This document shows, piece after piece, positions 1-8,944 of a DNA stretch of 64,000 nt. The translations under genes and the position numbers were made by a program. The notes below the pieces were generated by a model, which was not told where the DNA came from, ran no database searches, and worked only from the letters and a program-made list of their open reading frames with translations. The stretch comes from Streptomyces sp. ITFR-16 (GTDB lineage Bacteria > Actinomycetota > Actinomycetes > Streptomycetales > Streptomycetaceae): positions 2,542,001 through 2,606,000 of the forward strand of contig NZ_CP134609.1 of assembly GCF_031844705.1 (NCBI RefSeq). The letters are read 5' to 3'. How positions within the stretch are numbered: the first letter of the stretch is position 1; every line of letters starts with the position of its first letter.

Positions 1-428
1 CGGCCGTCGCCGACCCGAACACCGGCTTCCTGGTGGGCCAGACCCAGACCCTGCCCGACGGATCGCTGGGCTACGACGAGTACCGCATCGGCGGCACCTC
101 GCTGGCGGCGCCGGTCATCGCCGGTGTCCAGGCCCTCGCGCAGCAGGCCCAGCGCGGCCGGCCCATCGGTTTCGCCAACCCGGCGATCTACGCCCGCTAC
201 CACTCCAGGGCGTACCACGACGTGACGGACCACCCGCTGGGCGCGCACCGTGATCTCGCGGTCGCCCGGGTGGACTTCGCCAACGGGTACGACGCGACGG
301 ACGGGCTCAAGACGTCGGTGCGGAGCCTGGGCAAGGACGCCTCGCTCGCGGCGGTGAAGGGCTACGACGACGTGACGGGTGTCGGTACTCCGGCGGCCGG
401 CTATGTGAGCTCGTACCGCAGGCGCTGA
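1..428 (+). CDS. Sedolisin (S53 family) serine protease, C-terminal part
   Basis: The window opens inside this gene; the frame is open from base 3 and ends in TGA. It is the C-terminal part of a kumamolisin-type S53 acid protease, a secreted family that cleaves proteins with a Ser-Glu-Asp triad. The catalytic serine lies in GGTSLAAP at about visible residue 33. The family's C-terminal calcium loop is seen as HDVTD and again as YDDVTGVGTP close to the end. The propeptide and the other two triad residues must lie upstream and cannot be judged. It converges on ku with about 100 bases between and no clear hairpin. Confidence 0.85.
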   Translation, partial: AVADPNTGFLVGQTQTLPDGSLGYDEYRIGGTSLAAPVIAGVQALAQQAQRGRPIGFANPAIYARYHSRAYHDVTDHPLGAHRDLAVARVDFANGYDATDGLKTSVRSLGKDASLAAVKGYDDVTGVGTPAAGYVSSYRRR

Positions 429-530
429 TCGCGGACACGGGAACGGACCGGACGGCCGTCGCGGGTGCACATGGCCCCGCGGCGGCCGTCCTTCGCGGTC
501 CGGGCGCGGTCCGGGCGCCGTCCGCCCTGG

Positions 531-1664
531 TCAGGCCGAGGCGCGCTTGCGGGAAGTGCTCTTCGGGGCGGAGGACGAGGCCGTCCGCTTCTTGGCCGTC
601 GTCTTCTTGGCCGAAGCCCTCTTGGACGCCGTTTTCTTCGCGCCGGAACCGCTGCCCGAGCCGCCGCCGGAACCGCTGCCCGAACGGCCGCTGCCCGACG
701 TGCTCTTCCTGGCGGCCGTGCGGCCCCCGCTCGCCGCGGACTTCTTCCCGCCGGAGGACTTGGGCGAGGAGGCGGACTTCTTCGCGGACCGGCCGCCCGA
801 GGGCTTGCGGTCCGCGATCGAGGTGACCCCGGCGACCGGCTTCTCCTCGTCCCCGCTGCCGTCCTCGCCCTCGTCCCCGCCCTCGCCCCGGGACTCCTTC
901 GCGGCCTTGACGCTGTTCTCCAGGGCGGCGATCAGGTCGATGACCTTGCCGCCGCCGGAGTCGCCCGATGCGGCCGGTTCCGGGGTCTCGCCCGAGGCCT
1001 TGGCCGCGATCATCTCCTCGACCGCCTCGCGGTAGTCGTCGTGGAGCGAGTCCATGTCGACCTCGCCGAGCGTGTCCATCAGGGCGTCCGCCAGGTCGAG
1101 TTCGGCGTCGCGCACGGTCACGTCCGACTCCGGCGCGACGCCCTCGGGGGCCCGGATCTCGTCGGGCCACAGCAGTCCGTGCATCGCGATCACGTCGTCG
1201 ACCACCCGCAGCATGCCGAGGCGCTCGCGCCCGCGCAGGGCGTACTTGGCGAGGGCGACCTTCTGGCTGCGCTTCAGCGCCTCGCGCAGCAGGGTGTACG
1301 GCTTGGCCGCGGGGACCCCGTTGGCGGAGAGGTAGTAGGCCGCGTCCATCTGGAGCGGGTCGATCGAGTCGGCCGGCACGAAGGCGACGATCTCGATGGT
1401 CTTGGCGGTCGGCAGCGGGAGCGAGCCGAGGTCCTCGTCGGTGATCGGGATCATCGAGCCGTCGGCGTCCTCGTAGGCCTTGCCGATCTCGTCGGATGTG
1501 ACCTCCTCCCCGTCCAGGTCGCACACCTTGCGGTAGCGGATCCGGCCGCCGTCGGCGACATGGATCTGCCGGAAGTGGATCGAGTGGTTCTCGGTGGCGT
1601 TGACCAGCTTGATCGGGATGCTGACCAGCCCGAAGGAGATGGCGCCGTTCCATATGGACCTCAC
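531..1664 (-). CDS. ku: Ku protein, non-homologous end joining
   Basis: Bacterial Ku (377 aa) forms a homodimeric ring that threads onto DNA double-strand ends and recruits LigD-type enzymes. The N-terminus MRSIWNGAISFGLVSIPIKL is the family hallmark, and the core fills about residues 1-255. Beyond it is a long low-complexity tail: an acidic stretch (EGGDEGEDGSGDEE), then a Lys/Ala/Ser/Gly-rich segment with a Gly-Ser run (about 270-377), resembling the basic tails that help some actinobacterial Ku proteins bind DNA. It is divergent from the LigD-type polymerase gene with a 60-base gap, so the two probably share a promoter region. Confidence 0.97.
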   Translation of the reverse strand: MRSIWNGAISFGLVSIPIKLVNATENHSIHFRQIHVADGGRIRYRKVCDLDGEEVTSDEIGKAYEDADGSMIPITDEDLGSLPLPTAKTIEIVAFVPADSIDPLQMDAAYYLSANGVPAAKPYTLLREALKRSQKVALAKYALRGRERLGMLRVVDDVIAMHGLLWPDEIRAPEGVAPESDVTVRDAELDLADALMDTLGEVDMDSLHDDYREAVEEMIAAKASGETPEPAASGDSGGGKVIDLIAALENSVKAAKESRGEGGDEGEDGSGDEEKPVAGVTSIADRKPSGGRSAKKSASSPKSSGGKKSAASGGRTAARKSTSGSGRSGSGSGGGSGSGSGAKKTASKRASAKKTTAKKRTASSSAPKSTSRKRASA

Positions 1665-1724
1665 CGGTCACCCCTTACATCCGCATGTTCCGTACAGATC
1701 CGTTTTGCGTGTGATTCTTATCGT

Positions 1725-2618
1725 ATGACGCCGATCACAGAGGTGGAGGGGCGACGGCTCACCCTGAGCAACCTCGACAAGGTGCTGTATCCGGCCACCG
1801 GCACCACCAAGGGCGAGGTGCTGCACTACTACGCGACCGCGGCGGCCGCGGTGCTGCTGCCCCAGCTGAGGGACCGGCCCCTGTCCTTCCTGCGCTATCC
1901 GGACGGGCCGGACGGGCAGCTGTTCTTCACCAAGAACCCGCCGCCCGGTACGCCGTCCTGGGTACGGACCGCGCCGGTCCCGCACCGCGAGAGCGAGCAG
2001 GCCGAGCAGGTGGTCGTCCAGGACCTCGCCTCGCTGATGTGGGCGGCCAACCTGGTGGTGGAGTTCCACACCCCGCAGTGGCGGGCCGGGGCGCCGGGAA
2101 TCGCCGACCGGCTGGTGTTCGACCTGGACCCCGGGGCGCCCGCCACGGTTGTGGAGTGCTGCCGGGTCGCCCTGTGGCTGCGCGAGCGGCTGGCCTCGGA
2201 CGGTCTGGTCGCGTACGGGAAGACGTCCGGGTCCAAGGGGCTGCATCTGCTGGTGCCGCTGGAGCCCACGGGATCGGCCGAGGTGTCGGCGTACGCGAAG
2301 GGCCTGGCCGTGGAGGCGGAGCAGGAGCTGCCGGAGCTGGTGGTGCACCGGATGAAGCGGGCGCTGCGGCCGGGCAAGGTCTTCGTGGACTTCAGCCAGA
2401 ACGCCGCGGCGAAGACGACCGCCACGCCCTACACCCTGCGCGCGCGGCCCGAGCCGACCGTCTCCGCGCCGGTCACCTGGGCGGAGATCGAGGGCTGCCG
2501 TGCCCCCGGGGAGCTGGTCTTCCTCGCCGGCGACATGGCCGGGCGGCTGGCCCGCCACGGCGATCTGCTCGCGCCGCTCGACGACCCGGGGCAGGGACGG
2601 CCGGTCCCGGGCACCTGA
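1725..2618 (+). CDS. ligD: LigD-type polymerase/primase domain protein (end joining)
   Basis: Stand-alone archaeo-eukaryotic-primase-type polymerase of the NHEJ pathway (297 aa). It adds nucleotides at double-strand breaks bridged by Ku. The start MTPITEVEGRRLTLSNLDKV is typical. The catalytic metal-binding motif is FDLDPG near residue 131, and KTSGSKGLHLLVPL follows about 35 residues later. There is no ATP-ligase or 3'-phosphoesterase domain, so a separate ligase must complete repair. The open frame runs back to base 465, but family alignment and the intergenic position favour ATG 1725. It is divergent from ku. Confidence 0.95.
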   Translation: MTPITEVEGRRLTLSNLDKVLYPATGTTKGEVLHYYATAAAAVLLPQLRDRPLSFLRYPDGPDGQLFFTKNPPPGTPSWVRTAPVPHRESEQAEQVVVQDLASLMWAANLVVEFHTPQWRAGAPGIADRLVFDLDPGAPATVVECCRVALWLRERLASDGLVAYGKTSGSKGLHLLVPLEPTGSAEVSAYAKGLAVEAEQELPELVVHRMKRALRPGKVFVDFSQNAAAKTTATPYTLRARPEPTVSAPVTWAEIEGCRAPGELVFLAGDMAGRLARHGDLLAPLDDPGQGRPVPGT

Positions 2619-2799
2619 GACGGGCGCCGGTGACGGCGAGGGCGCCCCGACGCCCGGCAAAGGCCCCGCCCGTACCGCACCGCCGCCGCTTTTGTCATGC
2701 GCAAGGGCAAAAGCCGGCAGGGGGTGGGTGGAATGTCCGAGCGGTGGTGCACACTCTGCGCAGACACTGCTTCGTGGGCGTCGGTGGGGAGGCGATGGC

Positions 2800-4917
2800 G
2801 TGTTCGCGGGGATCGACGAGGTCGACTGGGCCTCGATGGAGCATGCCTACGGGCCTGCGGACGATGTGCCGGGGCTGCTGCGGGGCCTGGCCTCCGCCGA
2901 TCCGGCGGAGCGCGAGGGCGCCCTGGACGGGATGTACGGGGCCGTGCACCACCAGGGCGACGTCTACGCGTGCACCCTCGCCTGCATCCCCTTCCTCCTG
3001 GAGCTGGTCGTCGATCCGGCGGTCCCGGACCGCGGCGGCATCGTCGAGCTGCTGACCAGCATCGGCGGCATCGACCTCGACGAGGACGACGAGGAGGAGA
3101 TCGACGAGGACGAGGCCGAGGGCGCGGCCAACTACGCGATGGCGGCGGCGGCCGTCTCGGCGGGCGCCGGGGTCTTCTTCGCCCTGCTGGCCGACGAGGA
3201 CCCGGGGGTGCGGGTCTCCGCCCCGCTGGCGCTGGCCACGCTGCACGGCGATCCGGACCGGGTGCTCGCCCTGCTGCGGGAGCGGCTGGCCGTGGAGCCG
3301 GACGAGGAGGTGCGGCTCGCGCTGGTCGAGGCCGCCGGGCGGGTCGCGCTGCGCCACGGCCCGCTGGCCTGGCAGGTCGCGGACTGGCTGAGCCGGCTGG
3401 CGGCCGAGGCCAATCCGCCGGGGCTGCGGCTCGCGGCCCTGGCCCAGCTGGCGCGCTGCGCCCCGCAGTCGCTGCCCGGCGATGTGGTGCGGGTGGTGGC
3501 GGGGCTGCTGCGCGAGCTGCGCTCGGCCCCCGGCGCCCCGGAGGCCCGCCCCTGTGCCGTCGAGCCGCCCGAGCCGGCCCCCGCCGAGGCCGCTCCGGTC
3601 ACGCTGCTGGGCCAGCTGCGGGCGCTGTCGGCCGAGGAGAACGCGGGACGTACGGCGCCCTGGACCGCCGATCTGCTGCGCACCCTGCATGTCGGGCTGG
3701 ACGACCGGGTCGCGGAGCGGACGGCGCTGCTGACCGATCAGCTGTGCAGCCCCGACCGCTGGCAGCGCATCGACGCGGTACGGATGAGCAGCGGGCTCAT
3801 ACGGGCCTGGCGGGGTTCCTACGCGGAGCTGGTCCGGCTGGTGGGCGAGCAGCTCGGGTCGGCCGATCCGACGCTCGCGGAGGCCGCCTCGCACGTTCTG
3901 GAGGAGCTTTTCGGGCTGGCCGCCCCGGCGGCGGACGCGCTGGCGGCGCGGGTCGCGGCGGATCCCGGCGCGTGGGTGCAGGAGTGGGCGAGCGGCCCGC
4001 CGGGGCTCGGCAGCGCGGTGAAGGCGCTGGCCCGGCTGGGCGACGCCCGCGCGCTGCCCGCGCTCGCGGCGGCCCTGGAGCGCCCCGAGGTGCCGCACGA
4101 CGTGGGGTACGCCATCGCCTTCATGGGCCAGGAGGCCCGTCCGCTGGCCGGTGCGCTGCGGCGCAGGCTGGGCGAGGTCGGGCTCGACGAGGGGGCCTAC
4201 GACCGGGCCGGCCCGCTGCTGGCCGGGCTGACGGCGCTGGGGGCGGGCGAGGCCGCGCCGGAGGTGCTGCGGATCCTGCGGGGGGCTCCGGAGTACCGGG
4301 GCGAGTGGCTGCGGACGGCGGCGCTGCGGGCGCTGGCCTCCTTCGGCCCCGCGGCCCACTGCGCGGTGCCGGAGCTGCGGGCGCTGGTGCGGCGGCCCGG
4401 CTCGGCGGGGGCCACAGAGGCGGCCGAGGCGCTGTGGGCGGTCGACGGCGACGCGGACACGGTGCTGCCGGTGCTGATCGAGGGCCTTCAGGCGGAGCAC
4501 GCGCACGAGCGGCGGACGGCGGCGAGCGCGCTGGGCCGGCTGGGCGAGCGGGCGGCGGTGACCGCGCCCCGGCTGCGGGCGCTGCTGCGGCACGAGGAGC
4601 TGTGGCTGCGGGTGGACGCGGCGATCGCGCTGTGGGAGGTTTCCGGGCGGGCCGAGGAGTCCGTACCGGTCCTCCTGACGGCCTGGGAGAAGAACCGCCA
4701 TGTCAGGGTTCGGGTGGCCGAATGCCTGGCGCGGATGGGGGCTGCTGGTGCAGGGTCGGACGCGGCACATGTGCTGCTGGCCGAGCTCACCTCCGTACGC
4801 CGTCACAACGCGATGGACGGCGGCTACGGCAGCCATGACACATACGAGGACGAGAAGCTGCTGGCGCTCTGCCGCCGGGCGCTGCTGGGGAATACGGGGA
4901 AGGGACCCACATCATGA
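2800..4917 (+). CDS. HEAT-repeat protein
   Basis: A 705-aa protein made largely of alpha-helical HEAT/PBS-lyase-type repeats, recognisable from recurring patterns such as ALARLGDARALPALAAAL and ALGRLGERAAVTAPRLRALL. Such solenoids are usually protein-interaction scaffolds; no catalytic motif is seen. An acidic patch (DLDEDDEEEIDEDEAEG) lies near residues 90-107. GTG at 2800 is chosen because a GGGGAGG ribosome site sits 7 bases upstream (2786-2792), although the frame is open much further back. The last four bases overlap the next gene (ATGA), implying coupled translation. Its role is unknown. Confidence 0.85.
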   Translation: MFAGIDEVDWASMEHAYGPADDVPGLLRGLASADPAEREGALDGMYGAVHHQGDVYACTLACIPFLLELVVDPAVPDRGGIVELLTSIGGIDLDEDDEEEIDEDEAEGAANYAMAAAAVSAGAGVFFALLADEDPGVRVSAPLALATLHGDPDRVLALLRERLAVEPDEEVRLALVEAAGRVALRHGPLAWQVADWLSRLAAEANPPGLRLAALAQLARCAPQSLPGDVVRVVAGLLRELRSAPGAPEARPCAVEPPEPAPAEAAPVTLLGQLRALSAEENAGRTAPWTADLLRTLHVGLDDRVAERTALLTDQLCSPDRWQRIDAVRMSSGLIRAWRGSYAELVRLVGEQLGSADPTLAEAASHVLEELFGLAAPAADALAARVAADPGAWVQEWASGPPGLGSAVKALARLGDARALPALAAALERPEVPHDVGYAIAFMGQEARPLAGALRRRLGEVGLDEGAYDRAGPLLAGLTALGAGEAAPEVLRILRGAPEYRGEWLRTAALRALASFGPAAHCAVPELRALVRRPGSAGATEAAEALWAVDGDADTVLPVLIEGLQAEHAHERRTAASALGRLGERAAVTAPRLRALLRHEELWLRVDAAIALWEVSGRAEESVPVLLTAWEKNRHVRVRVAECLARMGAAGAGSDAAHVLLAELTSVRRHNAMDGGYGSHDTYEDEKLLALCRRALLGNTGKGPTS

Positions 4918-5243
4918 TCATTTTTGGTACGCGAGGCTATCTCTACCAATTGGCCGTTCTGACGCTGGTCTGCGGCTGGTGCGGGAACCCGGCGGCCCAC
5001 ACCCTGCGCAAGCGGGTGACGAAGTTCACGCTGTTCTTCGTGCCGCTGTTCCCGATATCGACCAAGTACGCCACCCAGTGCACGTTCTGCGGCGGTGAGC
5101 AGAAGATCCCCCGCGAGCAGGCGGACCAGCTGCTGGCCCAGCACGTGGCGTCGCAGGACGGCAACCCGTTCGGCCAGGCCCCGCAGCAGCCGGGTTACGC
5201 CCCGGGCCCGCAGGGCCAGGGCCAGAACCCGTACCAGAACTAA
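4914..5243 (+). CDS. Zinc-ribbon domain protein
   Basis: A 109-aa protein with two CxxC knuckles, CGWC (about residue 21) and CTFC (about 56), forming a likely zinc ribbon, separated by a hydrophobic stretch (FTLFFVPLFPI) that may insert in the membrane or pack in the core. The C-terminal third is Gln/Pro/Gly-rich and probably disordered. This organisation is common in small actinobacterial zinc-ribbon proteins of unknown function. It overlaps the HEAT-repeat gene by four bases, so the two are probably made together. A terminator-like hairpin follows at 5280-5324. Confidence 0.85.
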   Translation: MIIFGTRGYLYQLAVLTLVCGWCGNPAAHTLRKRVTKFTLFFVPLFPISTKYATQCTFCGGEQKIPREQADQLLAQHVASQDGNPFGQAPQQPGYAPGPQGQGQNPYQN

Positions 5244-5279
5244 ACACTAAATACGCATAAGAGACTTCCTTCCGAATAA

Positions 5280-5324
5280 GGTCGACGGAGCCGGGCCGCG
5301 CACGAGCGCGGTGCCGGCTCGACC
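5280..5324 (+). terminator. Hairpin after the zinc-ribbon gene
   Basis: An inverted repeat with outer arms GGTCGA/TCGACC and inner arms GAGCCGG/CCGGCTC and CCGCGC/GCGCGG around an ACGA loop. It has no U-tract, as is usual in Streptomyces. It could terminate the upstream pair or sit in the leader of the lipoprotein gene, whose ribosome site (GGAGG, 5337-5341) lies just beyond. Confidence 0.55.
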
Positions 5325-5346
5325 TGTGCCGGGATCGGAGGAAGCC

Positions 5347-6177
5347 ATGCGTCCGCAGCACCGGGTGGGCCGTCGCGCGGCGGCGGCCGCCCTGACCGTC
5401 GCCGGCGGCGCCGCCCTGCTGGCCGGCTGCGGGACCGGCGGCGAGCTGCGGAGCGCGGGACCGGCCCCGGAGGCCATCGGCCCCACCCTGCTGTGGCCGG
5501 AGCTGCCGCCGGCGTCCGCCGCCCCGTACGACTACGGCGAGGGCGAGACCGCGCGCATCCCCGGCATCACGGTGCCCGGCGGCGATGTGCACCGGCTGAA
5601 CCCGGTGGCGGTGGTGCAGGCGGGCCTGGCGGCGCGCCCCGACCGCTCCAGCGGCACGGCCGATCTCCCGGCCGAGACCGTCCGCCGCATCAAGGCCTGC
5701 CGGACCGCACCGAAGGAGTGCCCGGTGCTGCGGCCCTACTACCGCGATCTGACCGGCGACGGCAAGGACGAGATGGTCCTCGCCCTCCGGCTGGGCGACC
5801 GCCAGCTGTCCGTACGCGTCTACATGCCGGAGTCCGGCGGGCTGACCCGGATCATGTCCACCTCGGACGCCGTCATCAGCGTGGAGCTGGCCGGCCGGGA
5901 CCTGATCATGCGGGCGCCCTCGGCCATCACGGGCTACGAGTACCGCACGGCATGGTCCTGGGACGACCGCCAGCGCGCCATGCTGCCCACCCAGGACGAG
6001 ATCCTGCGCATGCCGCCGCGCGGTGACCAGGACCGGCGGCGCACCCCGGGCGAGCACCCCTCCACCGCCGCCCCCGCGCGGCCCACCGCCCGGCCGTCCG
6101 CCGGGACCGCCGCGCCCTCGTCGGCGGCCGGGACCGCTCCGGCCCCCTCGGCCGCCGTGTCCGCGGAGCGCCGGTGA
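5347..6177 (+). CDS. Putative lipoprotein
   Basis: A 276-aa protein with a twin-arginine-containing N-terminus (GRRAAAAALTVAGG) and a lipobox LLAGC (Cys at about residue 28), so it should be lipidated and held on the outer face of the membrane. The middle contains DLTGDGKDEMVLALRLGD, resembling FG-GAP/VCBS-type calcium loops or a beta-propeller blade. The C-terminal 50 residues are a Pro/Ala/Thr-rich tail that may span the wall. ATG 5347 has a GGAGG site. The gene overlaps the sensor kinase by four bases, suggesting it may be that kinase's accessory or signal-sensing subunit; this is inference. Confidence 0.85.
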   Translation: MRPQHRVGRRAAAAALTVAGGAALLAGCGTGGELRSAGPAPEAIGPTLLWPELPPASAAPYDYGEGETARIPGITVPGGDVHRLNPVAVVQAGLAARPDRSSGTADLPAETVRRIKACRTAPKECPVLRPYYRDLTGDGKDEMVLALRLGDRQLSVRVYMPESGGLTRIMSTSDAVISVELAGRDLIMRAPSAITGYEYRTAWSWDDRQRAMLPTQDEILRMPPRGDQDRRRTPGEHPSTAAPARPTARPSAGTAAPSSAAGTAPAPSAAVSAERR

Positions 6178-7523
6178 GCCGCCGGGCGGGCGGGCGCCCG
6201 CGCCGCCGGCTGCGGCTGCCCGCCTGGACCGCGACGCTCACCTGGAAGTCAGCGGTCTTCATCACCGTGATGTGCTGTGTGCTCGCCGCGCTCCTCGGGG
6301 TGCTGGTCCACACCGCGGTCACCCGCCAGACGGTCGGCCACGCCCGCGAGAAGGCGCTCGCCCGGCTGACGGAGGTCACCGCGGCCTACGAGGCGGGCGA
6401 GGCGCTTCCGCCGCGTTCCGGGATCGATCCGCCGGGGCTGCCCTCCTCGCTGCGGGCCCTGGCCGTGGACGGGAAGCGGGGCACGATGGTCGCCGGTCAT
6501 CTCGGCCGGCCGACGATGTGGGCCGCCGCCCCGGCCGACGGACACGCGCTGGCCACCCGGATCGACTACAGCCAGAGCGCCCGCACGATCAACGGCCTGG
6601 ACGGCGCGATCATCGGCTCCTCGCTGCTGGCGATCGGCGCCACGCTGCTGGTCGGGGCGTTCGCCGTCACCCGGGTCACCCGGCGGCTGCACCAGACCGC
6701 GCGGGTGGCCCGCAGGATCGGCGCGGGCGATCTGGACGCCCGGGTCAACGACCCCCGCACCGCCGACCCCGCCCGCCGGCAGGACGAGGTCGCCATCGTC
6801 GCCGGGGCGCTGGACACCATGGCCTCGACGCTCCAGCGCAAGCTCCAGGCCGAGCAGCGCTTCACCGCCGATGTGGCGCACGAGCTGCGCACCCCGCTGA
6901 CCGGCCTGTCGGCCGCCGCCGAACTCCTGCCGCCCGGCCGCCCGTCGGAGCTGGTCCAGGACCGGGTGCGGGCCATGCGCGCCCTGACGGAGGATCTGCT
7001 GGAGATCTCCCGGCTCGACGCCCGCACCGAGCAGGTCGACCTCGATGTGCACGAACTGGTGCCGCTCGTCCGGGGTGTGGTGCGCGCCTCCGGCACCGAG
7101 ACCGGGGTCGAGGCCGCCGGGGACGGGCCGCCGGTGCGCGTCGAGACGGACCGGAGGCGCCTGGAACGGGTGCTGGGCAATCTGATCACCAACGCGCACC
7201 GGCACGGCCGGCCGCCGGTGGTGCTGACGGTCGACGGGCCGGTGGTGACCGTACGCGATCACGGCGACGGCTTCCCGGACTATCTGACGGCGGGCGGTCC
7301 GCAGCGCTTCCGTACCGAGGGCGGGGCCAAGGGGCACGGCCTCGGGCTGACCATCGCCGCCGGGCAGGCGGAGGTGATGGGCGCCGCGCTGGTCTTCGGG
7401 AACGCGCCGGACGGCGGGGCGGTGGCCCGGCTGACCCTGCCGGAGTACGCAGGCCCGGACGAGGGCGCCGAGGAGCCGCCAAACCCTCCGTCGGCACCGC
7501 CCCATGACCGCCCCGCGCTATGA
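6174..7523 (+). CDS. Sensor histidine kinase (no adjacent response regulator)
   Basis: Membrane histidine kinase, 449 aa. Two membrane segments (about residues 25-45 and 142-162) flank a roughly 95-residue extracytoplasmic loop. A HAMP linker follows (about 165-225), then the phosphoacceptor box DVAHELRTPLTG with His236, and an ATPase domain with N-box NLITNAHRHG, DHGDGF and GHGLGLTIAAG. It starts on ATGA overlapping the lipoprotein gene. No response regulator gene is next to it on either side, so its partner must be encoded elsewhere. Downstream, 41 bases away, begin the FtsW and PBP genes. Confidence 0.93.
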   Translation: MSRRAGGRPRRRLRLPAWTATLTWKSAVFITVMCCVLAALLGVLVHTAVTRQTVGHAREKALARLTEVTAAYEAGEALPPRSGIDPPGLPSSLRALAVDGKRGTMVAGHLGRPTMWAAAPADGHALATRIDYSQSARTINGLDGAIIGSSLLAIGATLLVGAFAVTRVTRRLHQTARVARRIGAGDLDARVNDPRTADPARRQDEVAIVAGALDTMASTLQRKLQAEQRFTADVAHELRTPLTGLSAAAELLPPGRPSELVQDRVRAMRALTEDLLEISRLDARTEQVDLDVHELVPLVRGVVRASGTETGVEAAGDGPPVRVETDRRRLERVLGNLITNAHRHGRPPVVLTVDGPVVTVRDHGDGFPDYLTAGGPQRFRTEGGAKGHGLGLTIAAGQAEVMGAALVFGNAPDGGAVARLTLPEYAGPDEGAEEPPNPPSAPPHDRPAL

Positions 7524-7564
7524 CATAAGGGAAATAACCCCCACCTCTTGCTACGTTGCGTGGC

Positions 7565-8944
7565 ATGACCGCATCGACGGCGGACGCACCCCCGCCCGAG
7601 CTGCGCCTGCCCAGGCGGCGCGGCGTGGAACTCTCGCTCCTCATCGGGGCCGTCCTCATCTCCGTCTACGGTTACGCCGCCGTCGGTCTGGCGCACGACG
7701 ACGCGGTCCCGCCCGATGTCGCCGGATACGGCGGCGGGCTCGGGCTGCTCGCGCTCCTGGCCCATCTCGCCGTCCGCTTCCGCGCCCCGTACGCCGATCC
7801 GCTGCTGCTGCCCATCGCCGTGCTGCTCAACGGCCTCGGCCTGGTGCTGATCTACCGGCTGGACCTGGAGACCCCGAGGGACCAGGCCGCCACCACCCAG
7901 CTGATCTGGTCGACGCTCGGCGTGGCGTTCTTCATCGCGGTGGTGGTGTTCCTGCGCGACCACCGGGTGCTCCAGCGGTACGCCTATCTGTCGGTCGCCG
8001 CCGCCCTCGTCCTGATGATCGTGCCGATCTTCTTCCCTGCGGTGAACGGCGCCAAGATCTGGATCAGGGTCGGCGGATTCTCCTTCCAGCCGGGCGAGTT
8101 CGCCAAGATCCTGCTCGCCGTGTTCTTCGCCGCCTACCTGGCCGCGAACCACAACGCCCTCGCGTACACCGGCCGCAGGATCTGGAAGCTCCAGCTGCCC
8201 ACCGGGCGGGTGCTCGGCCCGATCGTGGCGATCTGGCTGCTCAGCGTCGGCGTGCTGGTGCTGGAACGCGACCTGGGCACCTCGCTGCTCTTCTTCGGCC
8301 TGTTCGTGATCCTGCTGTACGTGGCGACCGGCCGGACCGGCTGGATCGCGGTCGGGCTGCTGCTCGCGGCCGTCGGCGCGTTCGTCGTCGGGTCGTTCGA
8401 ACCGCATGTCCACAGCCGGGTGCAGGACTGGCTCGACCCGTTCGCGTCCATCGACGCCGGCCGGGGGCCCAGCCAGCTCGCCCAGTCGCTGTTCGCCTTC
8501 GCCGCGGGCGGAATGCTCGGCACCGGCCTCGGGCTCGGCCACTCCATCCTCATCGGCTTCGCCGCCAAGTCCGACTTCATCCTGGCGACGGCCGGCGAGG
8601 AGCTGGGGCTGACCGGGCTGACCGCCGTCTTCCTGCTGTACGCGCTGCTCGTGGCGCGCGGCTACCGGGCCGGGCTCGCGCTGCGCGACCCGTTCGGGCG
8701 GCTGCTGTCGATCGGGCTCGCCTCGATCCTGGCGCTCCAGGTGTTCGTGATCGCGGGCGGGGTGACGGGGCTGATCCCGCTGACCGGTATGGCGATGCCG
8801 TTCCTCGCCCAGGGCGGTTCGTCCGTGGTCACCAACTGGATCATCGTGGCGCTGCTGATCCGGGTCAGCGACCTCGCCCGCCGCCCCCACCCCGACCAGG
8901 TGGAGACCGGTGTCATCGCGACCGCCCTGGAGGACGAGCAGTGA
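7565..8944 (+). CDS. FtsW/RodA/SpoVE (SEDS) family protein
   Basis: Polytopic membrane protein (459 aa from ATG 7565; a TTG three codons earlier is possible) of the SEDS family. These are peptidoglycan glycosyltransferases that polymerise lipid II together with a class B PBP. Many hydrophobic helices are evident, and the family signature appears as VNGAKIWIRVGGFSFQPGEF and, later, GGSSVVTNWIIVALLIRVS. It overlaps the PBP gene by four bases (GTGA), the standard SEDS/bPBP pairing. Whether it acts in elongation, division or sporulation cannot be told from sequence alone; the pairing resembles actinobacterial rodA-pbpA. Confidence 0.95.
   Translation: MTASTADAPPPELRLPRRRGVELSLLIGAVLISVYGYAAVGLAHDDAVPPDVAGYGGGLGLLALLAHLAVRFRAPYADPLLLPIAVLLNGLGLVLIYRLDLETPRDQAATTQLIWSTLGVAFFIAVVVFLRDHRVLQRYAYLSVAAALVLMIVPIFFPAVNGAKIWIRVGGFSFQPGEFAKILLAVFFAAYLAANHNALAYTGRRIWKLQLPTGRVLGPIVAIWLLSVGVLVLERDLGTSLLFFGLFVILLYVATGRTGWIAVGLLLAAVGAFVVGSFEPHVHSRVQDWLDPFASIDAGRGPSQLAQSLFAFAAGGMLGTGLGLGHSILIGFAAKSDFILATAGEELGLTGLTAVFLLYALLVARGYRAGLALRDPFGRLLSIGLASILALQVFVIAGGVTGLIPLTGMAMPFLAQGGSSVVTNWIIVALLIRVSDLARRPHPDQVETGVIATALEDEQ

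Noticed and set aside
465..1724. N-terminal extension of the LigD-type protein upstream of 1725
   Set aside because: It is antisense to ku and shows no LigD-like sequence; the family start is at 1725.
2695..4836. Open frames opposite and alongside the HEAT-repeat gene
   Set aside because: They are Arg/Gly/Gln-rich shadow translations typical of high-GC DNA, with no recognisable domain.
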